Numbered from the stretch's first letter, positions 14,484 through 24,900 are shown. The stretch: DNA of 64,000 nt from an uncultured Myxococcales bacterium (GCA_903895725.1 CAITUV010000017.1:1-64000); one strand, 5' to 3'. Notes: generated by a model not told the origin, from the letters alone. Made by a program: numbers and translations.

Positions 14484-17207
14484 ATGCCCATTCCGCTCCC
14501 GATAGATTCCGCCCGAGAGCAGATCCTCGAGGCCCTCTCCGTCGACGGAAGCCTCGTCCTCTCCGCACCCACCGGCTCGGGTAAGTCCACCCGCGTCCCC
14601 CCGATGCTGCTGGACCGGTGTAGTCAGCCGCCCCTACCGCGGCCTGATGCCGCGCCGCCCCCATTGGTGGCGGCCGCAGTGCCCACGACAGGTCTGCCTC
14701 CGAAGCTGCGACCTCCCCCATCGGGGGAAGCCAGGTGGGGGAATCTCGGCAAGGTCCTCGTCCTCCAGCCCCGACGTCTCGCCACCCGGCTCGTTGCAAC
14801 CCGAGTCGCCGAGGAGCTGGGCTGCCCGCTCGGCGGCCTCGTCGGTTTCCGTACCCGCCACGAGGGGCGGAGCAGCCCCGACACGCGCATTCTGTATGTC
14901 ACGCAGGGGCTCTTCCTCCGCATGCTCCTCGACAACCCCCGGCTCGACCACGTGTCGGCCGTGGTCCTCGACGAGTTCCACGAGCGTCACCTGGACGGAG
15001 ACCTGGCCCTGGCCATGGCAGTCCGTCTGCGCCGCACGCTGCGTCCCGACCTCAGGCTGGTGGTCATGTCGGCCACATTGGACGTGGAGAGTCTTTCCAC
15101 CTATCTGGACTGCCCCGTCGTCCAGACCAGCACCCGCACCTTCCCGGTCGACATCCGGTTCGGCGCCGAGGCCGGCGACAGGCCGCCCTGGGAGCTGGCT
15201 TCCGCCGGCGTGCGCAGCATCGTTCAGTCCGGCGAGCCGGGGGACATCCTGGTGTTCATGCCGGGAGGCTACGAGATCCGACGCACCCTCCAGGCCGTAT
15301 CCGAGCTGCGCCTGCCGGAGCCCATCGCAGCGTTCCCGCTTCATGGCGAGCTGCCCGTCGAAGAGCAGGACCGCGCCCTGGGGTCATCGGCCCTTCGGAA
15401 GGTCATCGTGGCCACCAACGTGGCCGAAACCTCCATCACCATCCCTGGGGTGCGGCACGTCGTGGATTCAGGCCTGGCCCGTGTCGCCCGCCATGATCCT
15501 CGGCGAGGTATCAACACGCTCGTCGTCCAGAAGATCAGCCGGGCCTCGGCCGACCAGAGGGCGGGGCGGGCAGGACGCACGGCCCCGGGAACCTGCCGGC
15601 GCCTTTGGTCCGCCTACGACCACCAGGGCCGGCCCGAGCACGAATCACCCGAGGTGCATCGGATCGACCTGTCACAGGCACTGCTCCTCCTCTCCGCCCT
15701 CGGGGCCGATCTTGGGGCCGACTTCCCGTGGCTGACCCCTCCGCACGAAGCAGGGCTCTCGGCCGCACGTGACCTTCTGACCTCCCTGGGAGCTCTGGCA
15801 GCGGACGGCCGCGTCACCGACCGGGGGCGGCTGATGGCCGAAATCCCCGCTCACCCCCGGCTCTCCCGCATGATCATCGAGGGGGAGCTCCGTGGGTGCA
15901 GAGAGGAGGCCGCCCTCGTCGCCGCCCTGCTCTCGGAGCGAACGCTCCTGAGGGCTGGGGCCCGGCGGCCCTCCACGGCTGCAGCGGACGACCTCTCGGA
16001 TCTCCTCGACGGATTCCACCAGGCCCGGGACGCCGGGTTCGACGAGGCCTTCTGCCGCACCCGGGGCATCTCCTCGTCCGCCGCCCGCCAGGTCGACCGG
16101 ACCTGGAACCAGCTGCGCCGGAGCGTCGGCAAGGTGCCCCCGCCGCGCCCTGCGGCCGCCCCGCCCCCACGTGAGGGGGCCGCAGAGCCCACCACAGATC
16201 TGCCTCCGAAGCTGCGACCTCCCTCTTTGGGGGAGGCCGGGAGGGGGGAGCCCGCCCCGTCGCCGTTCTCTTTCGGATCGGCTCCCCACCTGCCTCTCTG
16301 CCTTCTGGCCGCATTCCCGGACCACGTTGCTGCCCGCTCCAAGCCCGGCAGCCCGGTCTTCGCCCTGACCCGGAACCGCCGGGCCGTGCTGGCGGGTGAC
16401 TCGGCCTGCGCTGACTGCGACCTTCTCGTCGCGGGGGAGATCACCGAGATTGGCACCGGCTCCGGCCTGTCCACGGTACTTTCCCTGCTCGTTCCTCTTC
16501 GTCCGGACGACCTGCTCGAGCTGTTCTGCGAGCAGCTCTCCCAGACTCGTGAGCTGCAGTGGAATCGTGAAGCCCAGATCGTGGAGGAGCTGGACTCCAC
16601 CCGCTTCTTCGACCTGTCCATCGAGGAGACCCGCAAGATCCCCTCGGATCGCACCACCGCCGCACGGCTCCTGGCCCGCCGCATCGTAGCCGAGAGCCTC
16701 CACCTCTCCGGGTTCGACGACAAGGTCGATGCCTGGGTGGACCGCCTGCGCTTTGTTTCCGCAACCTTCCCGGAGAAGGGGCTTCCCGCGTTCGACTCCA
16801 ACGATCGCCTTCGAGCAATCGAGATCCTCTGCGGCGAGGACTACCGGTACGCCCGGGTGAAGGACCGGCCTGCTCTCGATGCCGTGCGCTCGCTCCTGTC
16901 CGCGGCCGAGCGTCGTTTTGTCGAGGAGATGGCTCCGGAGCGCCTTCAGCTCCCCCGGGGCCATCGCATGCGGATCGCCTACCCGTCGGGTCAGCGCCCC
17001 ACTGGCCGTGCCCGGATCCAGGACCTCTACGATCTTCACACCACGCCTCGAATTGCGGGCGGCCGCGTCCCCCTCCTGCTCGAGATCACGGGTCCGAACA
17101 ACCGGCCGCTGCAGGTGACGGACGATCTCTCCAACTTCTGGAAGGTGCTGTACCCCCAGCTCAAGAACCAGCTCCAACGCCGGTACCCCAAACACGAGTG
17201 GCGGTAG
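14484..17207 (+). CDS. hrpB: ATP-dependent helicase HrpB with two in-frame repeat insertions
   Basis: Encodes 907 residues, about 100 more than E. coli HrpB. Motifs in order: Walker A GSGKST (31-36), motif Ia LVLQPRRLATR (near 90), DEFH (near 162), SAT (near 193), and QRAGRAGR. The family C-terminal domain ends KHEWR. Two extra segments explain much of the added length: residues about 46-89, between Walker A and motif Ia, and about 552-595. Both contain PPKLRPP and are encoded by copies of one structured repeat. Since motif Ia normally follows Walker A closely, the first insertion sits in a sensitive place yet leaves the frame intact. Start ATG 14484 has no clear ribosome site, so coupling to the upstream gene is likely. 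Confidence 0.9.
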   Translation: MPIPLPIDSAREQILEALSVDGSLVLSAPTGSGKSTRVPPMLLDRCSQPPLPRPDAAPPPLVAAAVPTTGLPPKLRPPPSGEARWGNLGKVLVLQPRRLATRLVATRVAEELGCPLGGLVGFRTRHEGRSSPDTRILYVTQGLFLRMLLDNPRLDHVSAVVLDEFHERHLDGDLALAMAVRLRRTLRPDLRLVVMSATLDVESLSTYLDCPVVQTSTRTFPVDIRFGAEAGDRPPWELASAGVRSIVQSGEPGDILVFMPGGYEIRRTLQAVSELRLPEPIAAFPLHGELPVEEQDRALGSSALRKVIVATNVAETSITIPGVRHVVDSGLARVARHDPRRGINTLVVQKISRASADQRAGRAGRTAPGTCRRLWSAYDHQGRPEHESPEVHRIDLSQALLLLSALGADLGADFPWLTPPHEAGLSAARDLLTSLGALAADGRVTDRGRLMAEIPAHPRLSRMIIEGELRGCREEAALVAALLSERTLLRAGARRPSTAAADDLSDLLDGFHQARDAGFDEAFCRTRGISSSAARQVDRTWNQLRRSVGKVPPPRPAAAPPPREGAAEPTTDLPPKLRPPSLGEAGRGEPAPSPFSFGSAPHLPLCLLAAFPDHVAARSKPGSPVFALTRNRRAVLAGDSACADCDLLVAGEITEIGTGSGLSTVLSLLVPLRPDDLLELFCEQLSQTRELQWNREAQIVEELDSTRFFDLSIEETRKIPSDRTTAARLLARRIVAESLHLSGFDDKVDAWVDRLRFVSATFPEKGLPAFDSNDRLRAIEILCGEDYRYARVKDRPALDAVRSLLSAAERRFVEEMAPERLQLPRGHRMRIAYPSGQRPTGRARIQDLYDLHTTPRIAGGRVPLLLEITGPNNRPLQVTDDLSNFWKVLYPQLKNQLQRRYPKHEWR
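14640..14745. repeat. Structured ~100-bp repeat, copy 1, in frame inside hrpB
   Basis: Shares TCTGCCTCCGAAGCTGCGAC (14693-14712) and flanking palindromes with copy 2 at 16145-16252. The left arm folds as GCCGCC/GGCGGC. The right arm folds as CCCCC/GGGGG around ATC. Where the copies differ, the stems stay paired, which suggests selection on structure. Confidence 0.75.
16145..16252. repeat. Structured ~100-bp repeat, copy 2, in frame inside hrpB
   Basis: Second copy of the element at 14640-14745, same orientation and same reading frame (PTTDLPPKLRPP versus PTTGLPPKLRPP). The left hairpin is TGCGGCC/GGCCGCA with inner CCCCC/GGGGG; the right hairpin is CCTCCC/GGGGAGG. Confidence 0.75.
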
Positions 17208-17220
17208 GTTCCCGTAGGAC

Positions 17221-17393
17221 CATCGGCCGAGTTATGACGCCCAAAGCGTCTCAAGTGCCGGGATGATGCAACATCGGCCGAGTTATGACGCCCAAAGCGT
17301 CACAAGTGCCGGGATGATGCAACATCGGCCGAGTTATGACGCCCAAAGCGTCACAAGTGCCGGGATGATGCAACATCGGCCGAGTTATGACGC
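17221..17393. repeat. 51-bp tandem hairpin repeat, array 1 (three copies plus a partial)
   Basis: Units start at 17221, 17272, 17323 and 17374 (partial), exactly 51 bp apart. Each contains TGACGC-N5-GCGTCA, a perfect 6-bp stem with loop CCAAA, except that the first copy has GCGTCT. The flanking near-palindrome has arms GATGATG and CAACATC. The array lies between hrpB and the lipoprotein gene at 17481. The same repeat recurs at 26786-27018. Confidence 0.85.
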
Positions 17394-17480
17394 CGGACGA
17401 GCCGTTCCCCGGAGCTTCTCGCCCTTGCATCCGCTTCTTGCTGCGGTAGGATGGGGGAGACTTCCTTGGCGAGGTGGCCG

Positions 17481-19790
17481 ATGTTGCGTGCCATAGCGAT
17501 CCAGTCGTTCGTCCTCCTGGTCCTATCCTGCTCGGGAGCATCGGAGGGGCCTGAAGTGCCCTTGTCCGACGCATTCCAGGACGTTCCCGTCGGGGCCGAT
17601 GGCCAGGGCTTGTCAGATTCTGTCTCCCCAGGGGATTCGTCCACGCACGACTCGGTCGATGGGGCGTCGCCCGGGGACGGGGCGGTCGGCGAGCTGTCCG
17701 ACGGCTCGAACGATGCCGGCCCGCCTCCACCCGCCGTGGCCGGGGAGGATCTGGACCAGAAGGAGCAGAGGAAGCTGGCGTCCTCGTATTCGCTTCCCGA
17801 CGAGTGGTATGAGGCCCTGGACCAGATGGGGCTGGAGCTCGACCGCCTGGCGATGCCCGATCTGGGACTCACGGCGGACTGGGATTTCAGCCGTCTCCAC
17901 TGGACCGATACCATCCGTCATCAGGGGCAGCTGGCACCCACCTTCGCCTACATGGTCATCGAGGATGTGGCCGCCGCATTCGAGGCTCCCGACACCACCG
18001 TTGCAAGGGAGCTGCTCGTGGTGCTCAACACCTACAACACCCGGGACTCGTTCCTGGAGAGCCGCTTCGACAGGGCCATCTCCGTCCTGTCTCAGGAGGG
18101 AGTGCTGCTCGAGGCGCTGCACACGTTCTGCACCCGCGCACCGATGGTCGGCGAGTGGACCGGTCCGGCGTGTGACCAGCAGGAAGCCGGAATCGCAGCG
18201 GCCCTGGCTGCCATCCCCGTGCCGCAGCAGGTTGCCCTGGCTCAGGCGATCCACGGGTTGCTGGCTGCAGCCGACCTGCGCCAGGAGGCCTTGCTCTCCA
18301 AAGGGCTCATGACCATGGAAGCGTGGGATACGCAGCTCACCAAGATCCTCAATGGGGGGGTCCCCTATGACAAGTCCGTGCTCGACGGAGCCCACCCCGG
18401 CTTCGATTTCGAGAAGATGTCTCGGGCCGGTCAGCTAGCCATGCGGGCCACCGAGGATCTCCGGGCGGCCCTCGCCGGTACTCCGCCGCTGCCGGGGGCT
18501 TCGTTCGAGCTCCTCGGTCCGCTCGGGCGGATAGCGGTCGACCTGACGGCTGCGGACAACACCTGGAAGCAAGTGGACGGCTTTCTCCTCGTCGATGGCC
18601 ATGGAAATGATGCCTGGTACGGCCGCGTGGCCGCCAATCTGACCATTGGCCAGCCCGTGTCGGTCGTGCTCGACATGGAAGGGAACGACGTGTACGCACC
18701 GACCAAGGTGTGGGAGCTCAAGACCGACTATCTCGTCGGAAGCCGTCTTCCCATGCAGGGAGCGGGTCTGTTCGGAGTCGCGATCCTGGACGACGCTGCC
18801 GGGGACGACGACTACGGCTGCCTCACGACCTGCCAGGGCTACGGGATATTCGGCGTCGGCGTGCTGGCGGATCGAGACGGCACAGACCAGTATCGAGGCT
18901 ACGATTTCGCACAGGGGTCCTCGGAGTTCGGGTATGGCCTGCTCGTCGACCGGGGCACCGGCAATGACAGCTACGAGACTCTCCAGCACAGCCAGGGTTA
19001 CGGCGGCCCCAGAGGCATGGGCTTCCTCGTGGACGAAGGGGGGAACGACCAGTACGTCGCCATCGAAGAGCCGATCATTTTCGACTGGGCCGGCGAAGGG
19101 ACCAATTTCTCCGGCTCCCAGGGGTTCGCATTCGGCTTCCGGGGCGGTCCCTACTGGTCGGGCGGCCTCGGGGCCCTTCTCGATCTATCGGGCGACGACA
19201 CCTACCAATGCGCAGTCATGTGTCTAGGGTTCGGCTACTTCTTCGGAACGGGCCTCTTCTTCGACAAGGCCGGTGACGATACCTACGTGAACACCCACAA
19301 GTACACCCTCGGGTCTGCCACTCACCAGTCGGTCGGCCTCTTCGTGGACGAGGCGGGAAAGGATTCCTATGCCCTGGTCGGTGACGATGAAGCCATCGGC
19401 CTGGGCTACGACCATGGCGTCGCCTACCACCTCGATCGGGGCAGCCAGGACGACACCTACACGGTGGAGAACTTCGGCGACTTCACGCTCGGTTTTGCCC
19501 GCCACCCGGCACTCGGAACGCTCATCAACGAGGGGGGCAACGACCATTACGACATTGCCGGCACCGGGGAGGTCACGTGCGGCCGCAGTTGGGTCGACGC
19601 CGAAGACCGCAAGGGGAGCCTTGCCGAGATCATCACCCTGGCTGTCTTTCTCGACCTGGGGGGGAGCGGCGACGTGTACGACATTCCCCGTGATGAAGTC
19701 GGCAACGGCAAGAGTTGGCACCAGACCGAGCCCCTGGGCGGTGGCTGGGTCCCGGAGCTGGACTATGCCTGGGGACAGGACGCAGAGTAG
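17481..19790 (+). CDS. Repeat lipoprotein with GNDxY/GDDxY motifs (predicted beta-solenoid)
   Basis: Encodes 769 residues from ATG 17481, with GAGGTGG just upstream and lipobox LVLSC (Cys17). An acidic Ser/Asp/Gly spacer reaches about residue 95. A helical domain follows (about 100-360). The C-terminal half (about 395-700) is built of ~30-residue repeats such as FGVAILDDAAGDDDYG, GLLVDRGTGNDSY and GMGFLVDEGGNDQY, each combining a hydrophobic strand, D-x-x-G-[ND]-D and an aromatic residue. This resembles calcium-loaded beta-solenoids, but I do not recognise a named family. Likely displayed on the cell surface. A weak promoter candidate, TTGCAT-N16-TAGGAT, lies at 17425-17452 after the 51-bp repeat array. 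Confidence 0.8.
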   Translation: MLRAIAIQSFVLLVLSCSGASEGPEVPLSDAFQDVPVGADGQGLSDSVSPGDSSTHDSVDGASPGDGAVGELSDGSNDAGPPPPAVAGEDLDQKEQRKLASSYSLPDEWYEALDQMGLELDRLAMPDLGLTADWDFSRLHWTDTIRHQGQLAPTFAYMVIEDVAAAFEAPDTTVARELLVVLNTYNTRDSFLESRFDRAISVLSQEGVLLEALHTFCTRAPMVGEWTGPACDQQEAGIAAALAAIPVPQQVALAQAIHGLLAAADLRQEALLSKGLMTMEAWDTQLTKILNGGVPYDKSVLDGAHPGFDFEKMSRAGQLAMRATEDLRAALAGTPPLPGASFELLGPLGRIAVDLTAADNTWKQVDGFLLVDGHGNDAWYGRVAANLTIGQPVSVVLDMEGNDVYAPTKVWELKTDYLVGSRLPMQGAGLFGVAILDDAAGDDDYGCLTTCQGYGIFGVGVLADRDGTDQYRGYDFAQGSSEFGYGLLVDRGTGNDSYETLQHSQGYGGPRGMGFLVDEGGNDQYVAIEEPIIFDWAGEGTNFSGSQGFAFGFRGGPYWSGGLGALLDLSGDDTYQCAVMCLGFGYFFGTGLFFDKAGDDTYVNTHKYTLGSATHQSVGLFVDEAGKDSYALVGDDEAIGLGYDHGVAYHLDRGSQDDTYTVENFGDFTLGFARHPALGTLINEGGNDHYDIAGTGEVTCGRSWVDAEDRKGSLAEIITLAVFLDLGGSGDVYDIPRDEVGNGKSWHQTEPLGGGWVPELDYAWGQDAE

Positions 19791-19796
19791 CGCTCG

Positions 19797-19912
19797 GGGT
19801 TCGGGGTTCGGGGCTTTGGGCTCGGGGCTTCGGGGCCGCGTCACTCGGCATCGGCATCGCAATCGCAGTCGCAGTCGTGGTCGTAGCCGTAGTCGCAATC
19901 GCGAATCGCCGC
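19797..19912. repeat. Composite G/C-rich microsatellite between convergent genes
   Basis: A run of GGGGTTC/GGGGCTC units is followed by TCGGCA, TCGCAA, TCGCAG, TCGTGG and TCGTAG hexamers. It fills almost the whole gap between two convergent genes. The same two-part arrangement occurs at 25768-25895. Confidence 0.75.
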
Positions 19913-19922
19913 CGCCCCTCGC

Positions 19923-20684
19923 CTACTCACACGAGATCTTGAGCCCTTCAGCGGACTGTTTGAAGCTGTCGTAGGCCGTCTGGCAGACCTGGTCCGGAAC
20001 CCCGATCTTCTTCAGGTTCTTGCAGGTATCAGCAGCAGCCCCCGCCGGTGTTGCCTTGGTAACCTTCTCGCAGCAGGCGGCTGCTTTGCCACAGATTCCA
20101 CCGGAGGACGCATCCGTGTCCAGGCCGAAGCCTCCCACGTTGACCATCACCACGTAGATGGCGATGGCCATTCCGATGAGCCCGATCACGAGCCCGATGA
20201 TTGCTGCCTTGGGGAAGCCGGGGCGGTTCATAGCAACGGGAAACGGGGTCGAAGGTGCGGCCGTCGATGCTCCGGTACCCTGGGGGGCCCCGGGCGCCGG
20301 GCCGCCAAAGGACTCGATGGCAACGAGGCCCGGGTTGGCTCGGTCGTATCGGACCTGGAGCGTGGCTCCGGGCTGAATCTGCGGAATCTGGAATTCGGAG
20401 ATGTACGTCACGAGCTGGGTCTGGTACGGCCGCCCTCCCGCCGGGTGAACGGTCAGCATCAGCGCAACCTGGGGCTGCCGGTGACCGCCGTAGCTCACGG
20501 AGGCTCCGGTCGGCTGCAGGCTCATGACCTGCGCCGATGCCTGGGCCCCCGTCTGGAGCAATCTGCGGTCCTGCGCCTGCCGCCGTAGGAGGCCACCGAC
20601 GACCTTCCAAACCGTCAGCAGCACGAAGACACCCGCAATGACCGGGATGAGCCAGGAGTAGTTCATGATAGAGAACAGGTCCAT
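19923..20684 (-). CDS. Membrane protein with DUF3592-like domain and Cys-rich C-terminus
   Basis: Encodes 253 residues; ATG at 20684 follows AAGGAGG (complement of 20691-20697). A first transmembrane helix lies at about 8-30 (WLIPVIAGVFVLLTVWKVV). A compact beta domain follows (about 45-120: ASAQVMSLQPTGASVSYGG through LQVRYDRANPGLVAIE), of the kind seen in DUF3592-like proteins. Then come a Pro/Ala linker, a second helix (about 158-180: AIIGLVIGLIGMAIAIYVVMV), and a ~60-residue domain with five cysteines (CGKAAACCEK, C, C, C-terminal CE), probably outside the cytoplasm. Function not recognised. It is preceded by a possible promoter TTGACC-N18-TAGACA. Confidence 0.7.
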   Translation of the reverse strand: MDLFSIMNYSWLIPVIAGVFVLLTVWKVVGGLLRRQAQDRRLLQTGAQASAQVMSLQPTGASVSYGGHRQPQVALMLTVHPAGGRPYQTQLVTYISEFQIPQIQPGATLQVRYDRANPGLVAIESFGGPAPGAPQGTGASTAAPSTPFPVAMNRPGFPKAAIIGLVIGLIGMAIAIYVVMVNVGGFGLDTDASSGGICGKAAACCEKVTKATPAGAAADTCKNLKKIGVPDQVCQTAYDSFKQSAEGLKISCE

Positions 20685-20721
20685 CCAGCGCCTCCTTCTG
20701 AAAAGATTGCCGACGTCAACA

Positions 20722-20751
20722 TGTCTAGCACGTGCCTGTGCTCGCGGTCAA
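20722..20751 (-). promoter_or_regulatory. Putative promoter for the 20684 membrane protein gene
   Basis: On the minus strand TTGACC (20751-20746), 18-bp spacer, TAGACA (20727-20722), 37 bp upstream of the start. The -35 is good and the -10 poor. Confidence 0.3.
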
Positions 20752-20848
20752 TCCAACAGGTTGTTCCTCTGGCCGGGCCGGCGCAGATCCTGCCGCACGC
20801 AGCCCATCCGCCCCTGCCGAGGCTGCGGCGGGGCAAGCTGCCCACAGC

Positions 20849-21781
20849 TCACTGCTTCTTCCTCTTTGCTCGCCACCAGCGAATGAGCCGGGCGAGCACG
20901 TACATCCCGCCCCCCATCACCAGCAGCCACGGGAGCGCCGCCAGCCCCAGGATCGTACCGACCTTGACCGCATCCCCCAGCGCCTCCAGAGAGCTCAAGA
21001 ACTTGTCTCCCAGTTGTTGGAAGAAAGACCTCTCCACCGGGGGCACGAAGTCGGGCTGGACCGAGAGAGTCAGGGTCAGCGTCGAGAAGGCCACCCGGTC
21101 CTTGAGCACCTTGAACTGAGCGGTGAGCGTCTCGATCTGCTCCCTGACCCTGGCCAGCTCCCGTTCCACTTCGACGATGTCCTTGAGCTCCTTGGCACTG
21201 GTCTGGAGATGGCCCAGCAGCCTCGCTTCCACCTTCTTCTGGTTCGACAGGCGGGCATCGAGGTCCACGTATTGGAAGGTCACGTCCTCGATCTGCATGG
21301 ACTCGTTGGTGTAGCTGCCGATTGCCTTGACCTCCTCGACGAACGCGTCGAACCGATCGGCCGGCACCTTGATGGTGAACGTCATCTGTCGGACTTCACT
21401 GGGAGCCAGATAACGAGCGGTCGGGACCCACGCCTCAGACTGTTTGCCCGCCACGTAGGCCTCGTATTTCGAAATGAGCCCGTTGAGCGCCTCCTGCGCC
21501 TTGGGCGCTTCTCCGACGATGAGAGTGAGCCCCCCGGTCTTGACGAGGATGCGGCCCGCCATTGCGGGAGGGGACGTCTCCGATGCCTGGGCCTGGTTCT
21601 CCCCCGCCATCCGGCTGGCCGGTTCATCGGAGACGGTCGAGTCCTGCGAGGCTGCCCCCGAAGCCTGCTTCATCTCCATCTGCATCGGGACTCCCTGTGG
21701 AGCCATCTCGCGTTTCGCACAGGAAACCGCCAGTGATGCGACCACGGCCGACGCAAGCAGCAATCCAATCCGTGCATTCAT
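20849..21781 (-). CDS. DUF4349 lipoprotein
   Basis: Encodes 310 residues. Signal peptide with lipobox LAVSC (Cys21), followed by a Met/Gln/Ser-rich linker to about 75. DUF4349 covers the rest: ILVKTGGLTLIVGEAPKAQEAL, TFTIKVPADRFDAFVEEV, DVTFQYVDLDARLSNQKKVEARL, and a coiled-coil stretch (EVERELARVREQIETL). A C-terminal transmembrane helix (about 275-300) and a basic tail RWWRAKRKK follow. Family members are membrane-associated proteins of unknown role. A lipid anchor plus a C-terminal helix is usual for the family. Confidence 0.85.
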   Translation of the reverse strand: MNARIGLLLASAVVASLAVSCAKREMAPQGVPMQMEMKQASGAASQDSTVSDEPASRMAGENQAQASETSPPAMAGRILVKTGGLTLIVGEAPKAQEALNGLISKYEAYVAGKQSEAWVPTARYLAPSEVRQMTFTIKVPADRFDAFVEEVKAIGSYTNESMQIEDVTFQYVDLDARLSNQKKVEARLLGHLQTSAKELKDIVEVERELARVREQIETLTAQFKVLKDRVAFSTLTLTLSVQPDFVPPVERSFFQQLGDKFLSSLEALGDAVKVGTILGLAALPWLLVMGGGMYVLARLIRWWRAKRKKQ

Positions 21782-21927
21782 CCGTGCCCCTCTCCCAAGA
21801 GTGAAGTCCCGCTGCCTCGACCCGACAGCAGATGCAACGATTCTATCAGCCCACCCGCGTCACTTTCAACTGCCAGCGAACGGTGGTACCATCCCAAAGG
21901 TTGAACCTTGCTGGGGGATGAGCCGAA

Positions 21928-24900
21928 ATGAAACGCAATTGGATGATTGGCGTGGCCTGGCTGCTTGCAGCGTGCTCTACGGGAGGACAAGTGGCGTCCC
22001 CGGACGTGAAGGACGTGGCCGACGGTCGCCAGGAGGAGGCCCTGGTTGAGATCGAGCAACTGGACCTGGTCGAGATTGCCCCCGACCTGCACCCGGAGGA
22101 GCTGCCCCTCGAGCTGGTCGAAGAGGTGGCTCCTGTCTGTACCCCCGGCAAGGGGTGTTTCCTTGACCCGTGCGAGGACAGCGGCGACTGTGTGCTCGGC
22201 CCCTGCGTCGAGCACCTCGGGACCAAGGTCTGCTCCCAGACGTGCATCGAGGAATGTCCCGCAGGCTGGACCTGCAAGCAGTTTGCGACCGAAGGACGCG
22301 ACACGATGTTCGCCTGCGTATCTCCGTTCACCAATCTGTGCCGTCCCTGCGCCACAGGAGGTGACTGCAAGTCTGAAACAGGCGTCGAGGACGTCTGCGT
22401 CAGCTACGGTGATGCCGGCAGCTTCTGTGGTGCCCAGTGTCCGGACGGGATTTGCCCTCCCGGGTATTCATGCGTCGACTCCGTCAGCACCGAGGGGTTT
22501 GCCAGCAAGCAGTGCCGGGCGGATGTCGGGCTGTGCGGCTGTTCGCAGATGGCCCGCTCCCTGGGCCTTTCCACCCCGTGTCAGGTCACCAATGAGGCCG
22601 GCATCTGCAAGGGAAAGAGAACCTGCACCGACCAGGGACTGTCTCCGTGCGATGCCCCGATCCCGGAGCCTGAAACCTGCAACGGAATCGACGATGACTG
22701 CGACGGGACCATCGACGGCGACCTATGTGACGACGGCGATGCCTGCACCCAGGATTCCTGCTCAGCGGAAAGCGGCTGCCTGCACGAGCCGTTGACCGGT
22801 TCCTCGTGCGACGACGGCGACGTCTGCACGCTGGCCGACCATTGCGAGGAAGGCAAGTGCATCGGCGCAGGCATCGACTGTGACGACGGCAACCTGTGCA
22901 CGAGCGACTCCTGCGAGCCGACCGGCGGGTGCGTGTACACCTTCAACAATGCGGCCTGTGACGATGCCGATCCCTGCACCGTGGGCGATTCCTGCAAGAA
23001 GGGAGCCTGTGCCGGTACCTCCGTCCCCTGCGATTGCCAGGAAGATGACGACTGCCTGAAGCTGGAGGACGGCAATCTCTGCAACGGCACGCTGTTCTGT
23101 GATCTGGCAGCATTCCCCCAGACCTGCAAGATCAAGCCTGGAACGGCCATCGACTGTCCGATGCCCACCGGCATCGATGCTCCCTGCCAGGAGCCGGTTT
23201 GCGAGTCGGCAACGGGGCAGTGCTCTCTGGTTCCCGCAAACGAGGGCAAGGTGTGCGACGACCAGCTGATCTGCACGACGGGGAGCCATTGCGTCGCAGG
23301 AGCATGCGGCAGCGGCGTCAAGCTCAACTGCGAGGACGGCAACCTCTGCACGGACGACTCCTGCGACCCGGTCGAAGGGTGTCTCCATGCTCCCAACACC
23401 GCTCCCTGTGAGGACGGCAACCCCTGCACCATGAAGGATGCGTGCAATGGCGGCCAGTGCAGCTCTGGGATCGCGACGACCTGCAACGACGCCAACCCGT
23501 GCACGGATGACTCCTGTGACCCCTCTACTGGATGTGTCTACCTGGCCAACTCTGTGGCATGCGACGACGACAACGTCTGCACCACCATCGACAAGTGCCA
23601 GAACAGCGAGTGCAAGGGAGCCGGCATGCTCAACTGCAACGACGGCAACCCGTGCACGGACGAATCGTGTGACCCGGTGACCGGCTGTCTCCATGCCAAC
23701 AACTCAAGCTCATGCAGCGACGGCAACCAATGCACTCTCAAGGATGTCTGCACCGACGGTGCCTGTGTCGGCATGGGCGCCATGGACTGCACCGATGTCA
23801 ACCCCTGCACCAACGACGCCTGCCATCCCACTCTGGGGTGCATCCACGAACCGAATACGGCCTCCTGCAATGATGGCAACGTCTGCACCACCAGCGACGT
23901 GTGCCAGGGCGGAGCGTGCACCGGGACGGCACTTCTCGTCTGCGATGACGGCAACGTCTGCACGGATGATTCGTGCGACCCCAAGAAGGGGTGCGTCTAT
24001 GTTCCCAACAAGACGTCGTGTGATGACGGCAACGTCTGCACCCTCGGAGACGTGTGCAAGGACGGCAAGTGCTCGACCGGCACCATGAAGGACTGCGACG
24101 ACGCCAACCCGTGCACCAAGGACTCGTGCTCTCCGCTGTCGGGGTGCCTGCACGCTCCCGTGGCGGGTCTGTGCGACGATGGCGACCCGTGCACCCTGGG
24201 CGACAAGTGCGGGGCCGGCGTGTGCAAGCCGGGAACTCCCAAGGTGTGTGACGACGGCAACTTCTGCACCGACGACTCGTGCGGCGCCGAGGGAATCTGT
24301 GATTTCGAGCCCAATACCATCGCCTGCAACGATGCCAATTCGTGCACCAACGGAGATGTCTGCGCGGCCGGCAAGTGCGCTGGAGCCCCCATCGACTGCG
24401 ACGACGACAACCCGTGCACCAAGGACTCCTGCGCACCCGCCACCGGCTGCGTCTACTCGTTCAGCACCGCCCCCTGCGACGACAAGAACCTCTGTACGAC
24501 CAAGGACGTCTGCGCCAAGGGAACCTGCACCGGCAGCGTCCCGCTGACGTGCGACGACGCAAACCCCTGCACCGACGACTCGTGTGACCCTGCTACAGGA
24601 TGCAAGCACACGGCCAACGCTGCCTCGTGCGACGATGCCAACGCCTGTACCATCAGCGACCAGTGCGGCGCCGGCTGGTGCCAGGGACTTCCGCTCCCCT
24701 GCGACGACGACAATCCCTGCACAACCGACTCGTGCAACCCGGCCGTCGGCTGCGCCCATACCAACAACACGGCGACCTGCGACGACGGGGACCTGTGCAC
24801 CGTGGCCGACAAGTGCAAGGACGGCGCCTGCGCAGGCGGCAGTACCATCTCCTGTGACGACGGCAACGCCTGCACCGACGACTCGTGCGACCCCGCCACT

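Noticed and set aside
17263..17496. Small proteins made of 17-residue repeats (MMQHRPSYDA...) from the tandem repeats
   Set aside because: The repeat is open on both strands in several frames because its period is a multiple of three; there is no ribosome site and no continuation into a known domain.
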